Shown here one piece after another: positions 63,190-64,000 of a stretch of 64,000 nt of DNA. This DNA is from Spirosoma sp. (GTDB lineage Bacteria; Bacteroidota; Bacteroidia; Cytophagales; Spirosomataceae), in the NCBI RefSeq assembly GCF_026391055.1, contig NZ_JAPLET010000014.1:62001-126000 (forward strand). The letters are read 5' to 3'. Below the pieces are notes generated by a model. That model saw only the letters and a program-made list of their open reading frames with translations, did no database searches and was not told where the DNA came from. A program made the position numbers and the translations under genes. How positions within the stretch are numbered: the first letter of the stretch is position 1; each line of letters starts with the position of its first letter.

Positions 63190-63342
63190 ATGAATGTAGA
63201 TGATCCCGTTACCAGTCCTGATTCGGCGGATGAACTCGACGATCCCTATATCCATACGGTTTCAACCGAGGAATTCGTTCAAACTGTGGAACGGGCTAGT
63301 CAAGAGGAGACCGATGAGAAGTTGACCCCGAGCCAGGAGTAA
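63190..63342 (+). CDS. small acidic hypothetical protein (50 aa)
   Basis: From the ATG at 63190 (MNVDDPVTSPDSADELDD) the frame gives 50 acidic residues. It is open upstream to 63133 but that part is less convincing. It overlaps tail to tail with the minus-strand small gene by 47 bp. Function unknown. Confidence 0.4.
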   Translation: MNVDDPVTSPDSADELDDPYIHTVSTEEFVQTVERASQEETDEKLTPSQE

Positions 63343-63523
63343 CCGCCTTTTGATTCGGTGAGCGTGGCTTTTCAGGCAGTTTATCCCAATCAGTGGTACG
63401 CATGAACCGATCAAATTCGCGCTCTTGTTTCCAATCGGTCTTCTTCCACACATAAGCCACCAGGATGGGAAAGCTAATTAGTTCTCCGATTGCAATGGCT
63501 AGATTTATCGTTTCAATGGTCAT
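63296..63523 (-). CDS. small membrane-anchored hypothetical protein
   Basis: 75 residues. One hydrophobic segment at about 5-26 is followed by an acidic/basic juxtamembrane part (KKTDWKQEREFDRFMRTTDW) and a polar tail. Its composition is protein-like. Not recognised. Confidence 0.45.
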   Translation of the reverse strand: MTIETINLAIAIGELISFPILVAYVWKKTDWKQEREFDRFMRTTDWDKLPEKPRSPNQKAVTPGSGSTSHRSPLD

Positions 63524-63893
63524 ACGTGCTATTCGTTGCTTTAGTTGAACCTAGTTGATGAACTCAACCTCGCCGTGGCCGGGCCAATCCAGGCCGGGCT
63601 AATCCACCACCATTGAATCGCCGAAGCGGGGCGAAACCACTAGACAGATTGTTAAACCACGGGGTCAATCAACAGGTTTCGTGGACGAAAAATTTTGCCA
63701 CTTGTTTGTACTTAACCAATAAGTCACAGAGAACATACGCTAATTTTACAATGGATGAACGTATTATTTTTTCAAGATGATCTGGTTGAAAAATAGATAC
63801 TATTTTCCAGTTTGCGGTAGAGGTGGTCAACGAATGAACACCTGGCAGTTGCCCGGTAGTAGCAACTAGTTTTACCTTACCCAGCTCCATTCG
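63524..63893. other. intergenic region
   Basis: 370 bp. No gene, terminator or clear promoter was found. A minus-strand frame (63669-63914) overlaps the next gene's start and was judged spurious. Confidence 0.4.
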
Positions 63894-64000
63894 ATGACGC
63901 CTAAACAAGCGCAACGGCTGATCAAAAAAAATGCCGATATCAAACGGGCCTTGGCCGCCGAAAAACGGAGGTTTGGGGGCTATGATGACTCGCGTGGGCT
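63894..64000 (+). CDS. partial gene, N-terminus only
   Basis: 35 codons to the window edge: MTPKQAQRLIKKNADIKRAL, then a basic RRFGGYDD stretch. Helical and basic. Too short to name. Confidence 0.5.
   Translation, partial: MTPKQAQRLIKKNADIKRALAAEKRRFGGYDDSRG

Noticed and set aside
63669..63914. minus-strand ORF of 81 codons
   Set aside because: Overlaps the start of a plus-strand gene and has no family resemblance or motif; likely a shadow.

Overview
The window looks like part of a conjugative plasmid or large integrative element from a Bacteroidota bacterium, most likely a Cytophagales species of the Spirosoma type. The reasons are the Bacteroidetes-type tra series (TraA/ParA, DUF3408, DUF4134, DUF4133, TraG, TraJ, TraK, TraL-like, TraM), the MobC-like plus MOBP relaxase pair, LytS/LytTR regulators, outer-membrane barrels, promoters of the TTTG/TAnnTTTG type and the lack of clear Shine-Dalgarno sites. 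No replication initiator, rRNA or tRNA was recognised, so plasmid versus integrative element is undecided. A tyrosine recombinase lies near the right end.

Layout. 1-11618 (minus strand): transfer operon running traA, a DUF3408-like gene, a TraD-position gene, two DUF4134 genes, traF, traG, two secreted TraI-position proteins, traJ, traK, traL-like and traM (cut by the window edge). 11619-12473: control region with about 30 copies of an 8-9 bp CTAG-rich repeat and nested inverted repeats (oriT candidate). 12474-20628 (plus): mobilisation accessory protein, relaxase with a very long tail, and two coupling-protein ATPases, one without membrane segments. 20797-30035: M23 peptidase, three related DUF4099/DUF3945-type proteins, a DUF3991/Toprim protein and an acidic protein.

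30111-39860 is cargo: a serine beta-lactamase-like hydrolase, an outer-membrane beta-barrel protein, a LytS-type kinase with a LytTR regulator, then a 44-residue cysteine-free peptide and a full-length LanB-type dehydratase. This looks like a RiPP locus without a cyclase. 40255-47662 holds small element genes, a type IA topoisomerase, a LytTR protein and a DUF6922/AbiEii toxin-antitoxin pair. 47979-52620 (minus) is a compact four-gene operon: winged-helix-like protein, SMC/Rad50-like ATPase, helical protein and PD-(D/E)XK nuclease. It is a candidate defence system of the ABC-3C/Lamassu kind. The nuclease has no ATG start and lies in the -1 frame after an A10 run at the end of the gene before it.

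52951-64000 carries small proteins, a 1715-residue DNA methylase-helicase, a membrane protein, a tyrosine recombinase, a Fic protein with Gln in place of the catalytic His, and small ORFs. Two shared DNA signals tie the element together: GTGACCG-A9-TAA in six intergenic regions, and a GTCCAAA-WW-TTTGGAC palindrome at two places. Both may be binding sites of element-wide regulators or a partition system.
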